In this document: positions 5,168 through 6,345 of the stretch, piece by piece | Numbering within the stretch: the first letter of the stretch is position 1 | How the letters are laid out: each line of letters starts with the position of its first letter | Source of the DNA: Candidatus Hestiella acidicharens | GTDB taxonomy: Archaea > Thermoproteota > Thermoprotei_A > Sulfolobales > Acidilobaceae | Direction: 5' to 3' | DNA length: 6,345 bases | Assembly: GCA_015523575.1 (NCBI GenBank) | Contig: WAJZ01000048.1 | Span: 1-6,345, forward strand | Notes under the pieces: model-generated | Databases searched by the model: none | Told to the model about the DNA's origin: nothing | The model's input: the letters and a program-made list of their open reading frames with translations, nothing else | Made by a program: the position numbers and the translations under genes

Positions 5168-5222
5168 GTGGCATTAAAAAAGCGCCATTAAAGCTTAATA
5201 ATTATTCTGGTACACCCTAAAT

Positions 5223-5228
5223 AGGTGA
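5223..5228 (+). promoter_or_regulatory. Shine-Dalgarno site that decides the acyl-CoA dehydrogenase start
   Basis: AGGTGA lies five bases before ATG 5234 and only two before ATG 5231. It overlaps the in-frame GTG at 5225, which therefore cannot be the start. L10e and Csl4 have six bases between the same core and their ATG, so 5234 is preferred. Confidence 0.65.
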
Positions 5229-5233
5229 AGATG

Positions 5234-6280
5234 ATGAGCCTACCAGAAAATATATATGATTTCCTTTTGAATGAGTTACCAAAGATAGCTTCACAGATTG
5301 ACAGAGATAATGAAGTTCCAAAATCCTTTCTTGAAAAGATGAAAGAGCTAAAGTTGTTCGGTTTGAATAAATATGGGATAGAAGCAGTCTACCAGGCAAT
5401 TAGATTATCCTCTAGATCCAGCCCAGCGGTTGGTCATATAATATCTATAGGAAACATAGTATCAATTGGAAGGAAGGAACTTTATGGCGAGGGAAACTTT
5501 CTTTTTTCATTGAATGTGACAGAGCCTGGTGGGGGAACTGATATAAAGTCAAATCTAAAAACAGAAGCCGATGAGAGAGAAGATGGAAGTGCCATAATAA
5601 ATGGAGAGAAAGTCTTTGGAAGTAATGCACAATATGGAGATAAGTTCATAATCCTGGCTAAAGGACCTAAAGGTCCTACACTATACGTCGCCGATAGGCA
5701 ACCGGGTATAAAGGTAGAACCTATGGATTTGATAAGTTTCAGGGGCTCTGGAATATCGCATGTATATTTAAAGGACGTAAGAGCCATGAGGATAGGCACA
5801 CCTGGGAAGGGTATAAGAGAAGCCCTGGAGCTAATAAATTATGAGAGGTTTGGTTATGGTCTAATAGCGCTGGGGATATCTGAAGGAGTTCTTATGGAAC
5901 TTGAGTCCCATGCTTTTAATAAGAAAATCTTTGGCAAAGAATTAGGTGAATTTCAATCGGTGAAGTGGATGATTGCTGAGATAGAGGCAAAAATGGAACT
6001 GCTCAATTCCTTTGTAAATGCTACGATAGAAAAAATAAGAGAAAATGGCCACATAGATCCAATTGATGCTGCCATTTCTAAAATAGTTGCAGGTGAGCTA
6101 GCACAAAGGGCGACTTGGGTAGGAGTGCAACTCTTAGGTGGCAAGGGTCTTACCTATGGTACTACAATAGAAAGGTTGACAAGGGATGCAAGGTCTTTAG
6201 ATATAGCTGGAGGTGCAAGAGAAGTAATTTTGGACTTTATTGGTGATTATGCCATAAAGAAATATAAACAATTCTTCTGA
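5234..6280 (+). CDS. Acyl-CoA dehydrogenase, compact form
   Basis: This FAD-dependent enzyme oxidises an acyl-CoA to the trans-2-enoyl-CoA, passing electrons to an electron-transfer flavoprotein in the cytosol. From ATG 5234 it has 348 residues, about 30 fewer than usual. Visible family features are VTEPGGGTD (95-103, flavin and substrate binding), the beta domain to about residue 185 with SFRGSG (168-173), the C-terminal helical bundle, LLGGKGLTYG (300-309), RDAR (317-320) and IAGGAREV (324-331). The glutamate that is the base in medium-chain enzymes (EGT) is Gly here. E204 in NYERFG matches the alternative base position of long-chain and isovaleryl-CoA enzymes. The YGG segment and the QK-x-YLP stretch of the N-terminal domain are missing. 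The substrate cannot be read from sequence. The gene has its own promoter and no operon partner in the window. Confidence 0.93.
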   Translation: MSLPENIYDFLLNELPKIASQIDRDNEVPKSFLEKMKELKLFGLNKYGIEAVYQAIRLSSRSSPAVGHIISIGNIVSIGRKELYGEGNFLFSLNVTEPGGGTDIKSNLKTEADEREDGSAIINGEKVFGSNAQYGDKFIILAKGPKGPTLYVADRQPGIKVEPMDLISFRGSGISHVYLKDVRAMRIGTPGKGIREALELINYERFGYGLIALGISEGVLMELESHAFNKKIFGKELGEFQSVKWMIAEIEAKMELLNSFVNATIEKIRENGHIDPIDAAISKIVAGELAQRATWVGVQLLGGKGLTYGTTIERLTRDARSLDIAGGAREVILDFIGDYAIKKYKQFF

Positions 6281-6285
6281 TCTAT

Positions 6286-6310
6286 TTATCGATAATATGC
6301 TTTATAAAGC
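6286..6310. repeat. Two perfect palindromes after the acyl-CoA dehydrogenase gene
   Basis: TTATCGATAA (6286-6295) and GCTTTATAAAGC (6299-6310) are perfect palindromes three bases apart, beginning 5 bases after the stop. The second could form a short hairpin, or it could be a TATA box (CTTTATAAAG) for a gene beyond the right edge, with a start expected near 6330. Confidence 0.55.
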
Positions 6311-6320
6311 CATAATAACT

Positions 6321-6335
6321 ATTATTTTATTTTTT
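6321..6335 (+). terminator. T-rich terminator of the acyl-CoA dehydrogenase gene
   Basis: Runs of T4 (6325-6328) and T6 (6330-6335) lie about 40-55 bases after the stop codon. T-rich tracts of this kind are the usual 3' ends of archaeal transcripts. The T6 run and the following A run make a TTTTTTAAAAAA palindrome that could also serve a convergent transcript. Confidence 0.5.
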
Positions 6336-6345
6336 AAAAAAAGGA

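Larger units (their letters stand above)
4328..5233. other. Roughly 900-base region between divergent units, no confident gene
   Basis: This region separates the minus-strand operon from the plus-strand acyl-CoA dehydrogenase gene. Its left end holds the operon promoter and the 12-bp inverted repeat; its right end holds the promoter of the dehydrogenase. Between them lie several plus-strand TATA-like boxes (4491-4499, 4911-4920, 4973-4981), a TGCATT/AATGCA hairpin (4925-4930 and 4944-4949), a GAGTCC/GGACTC inverted pair (4952-4957 and 4989-4994), and reading frames of 21 and 33 codons with promoter-like or ribosome-binding-like sequence before them. One minus-strand frame of 92 codons (4571-4849) is the only longer candidate. 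I see no terminal inverted repeats with target duplications or recognisable transposase, and no convincing C/D-box RNA. The content suits small RNA genes or a decayed gene, but neither is demonstrated. Confidence 0.6.

Noticed and set aside
5225..5233. GTG at 5225 as start of the acyl-CoA dehydrogenase
   Set aside because: This GTG is part of the AGGTGA ribosome binding site; ATG 5234 has the same spacing as other starts in the window.
5482..5799. Minus-strand frame of 105 codons inside the acyl-CoA dehydrogenase gene
   Set aside because: The sense strand carries TEPGGGTD and other conserved motifs here; the antisense product is rich in Pro, Ser and Phe with no recognisable domain.

Overview
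The window looks like chromosomal DNA from an AT-rich thermophilic crenarchaeon (Thermoproteota), most plausibly Sulfolobales or a close relative. Four things point there. The block L10e, Dph2, METTL5-like methyltransferase, exosome Csl4, DUF2067 and RpoL is archaeal, and DUF2067 is a crenarchaeal family. The ribosome binding site before L10e is a full GAGGTGATC. The promoters are TATA-like. Codon use favours AGG/AGA and ATA. The genus cannot be fixed from the sequence alone.

Layout. Bases 1-218 (+) are the 3' end of a gene whose product ends in a periplasmic-binding-protein-like domain, probably a MoeA-type molybdopterin protein. Only 3 bases beyond its stop lies the 3' end of a convergent tRNA-Leu(UAA) gene (222-306, minus), which has an unusual C at position 33. 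Bases 350-4327 (minus) form one tight operon of seven genes, read right to left: rpl10e, dph2, a METTL5-like N6-adenine methyltransferase, csl4, a DUF2067 protein, rpoL and an unrecognised cysteine-rich 94-residue protein. Gaps are 14 bases or less, and two junctions overlap (23 and 4 bases). About 900 bases without a confident gene follow (4328-5233). They hold the operon promoter, a perfect 12-bp inverted repeat, several TATA-like elements (one repeated exactly 482 bases apart) and one doubtful 92-codon reading frame. Bases 5234-6280 (+) encode a compact acyl-CoA dehydrogenase with its own TATA box, a ribosome binding site that settles the start, and a T-rich terminator.

How the genes fit together. 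The minus-strand operon links steps of gene expression: a 50S ribosomal protein, the first enzyme of diphthamide synthesis on elongation factor 2, a probable rRNA methyltransferase, an RNA-exosome cap subunit and a small RNA polymerase subunit. The DUF2067 and cysteine-rich proteins are therefore candidates for unknown factors in translation, RNA decay or transcription. The acyl-CoA dehydrogenase is a separate unit for fatty or branched-chain acyl-CoA oxidation. I see no CRISPR array, complete mobile element or defence system.
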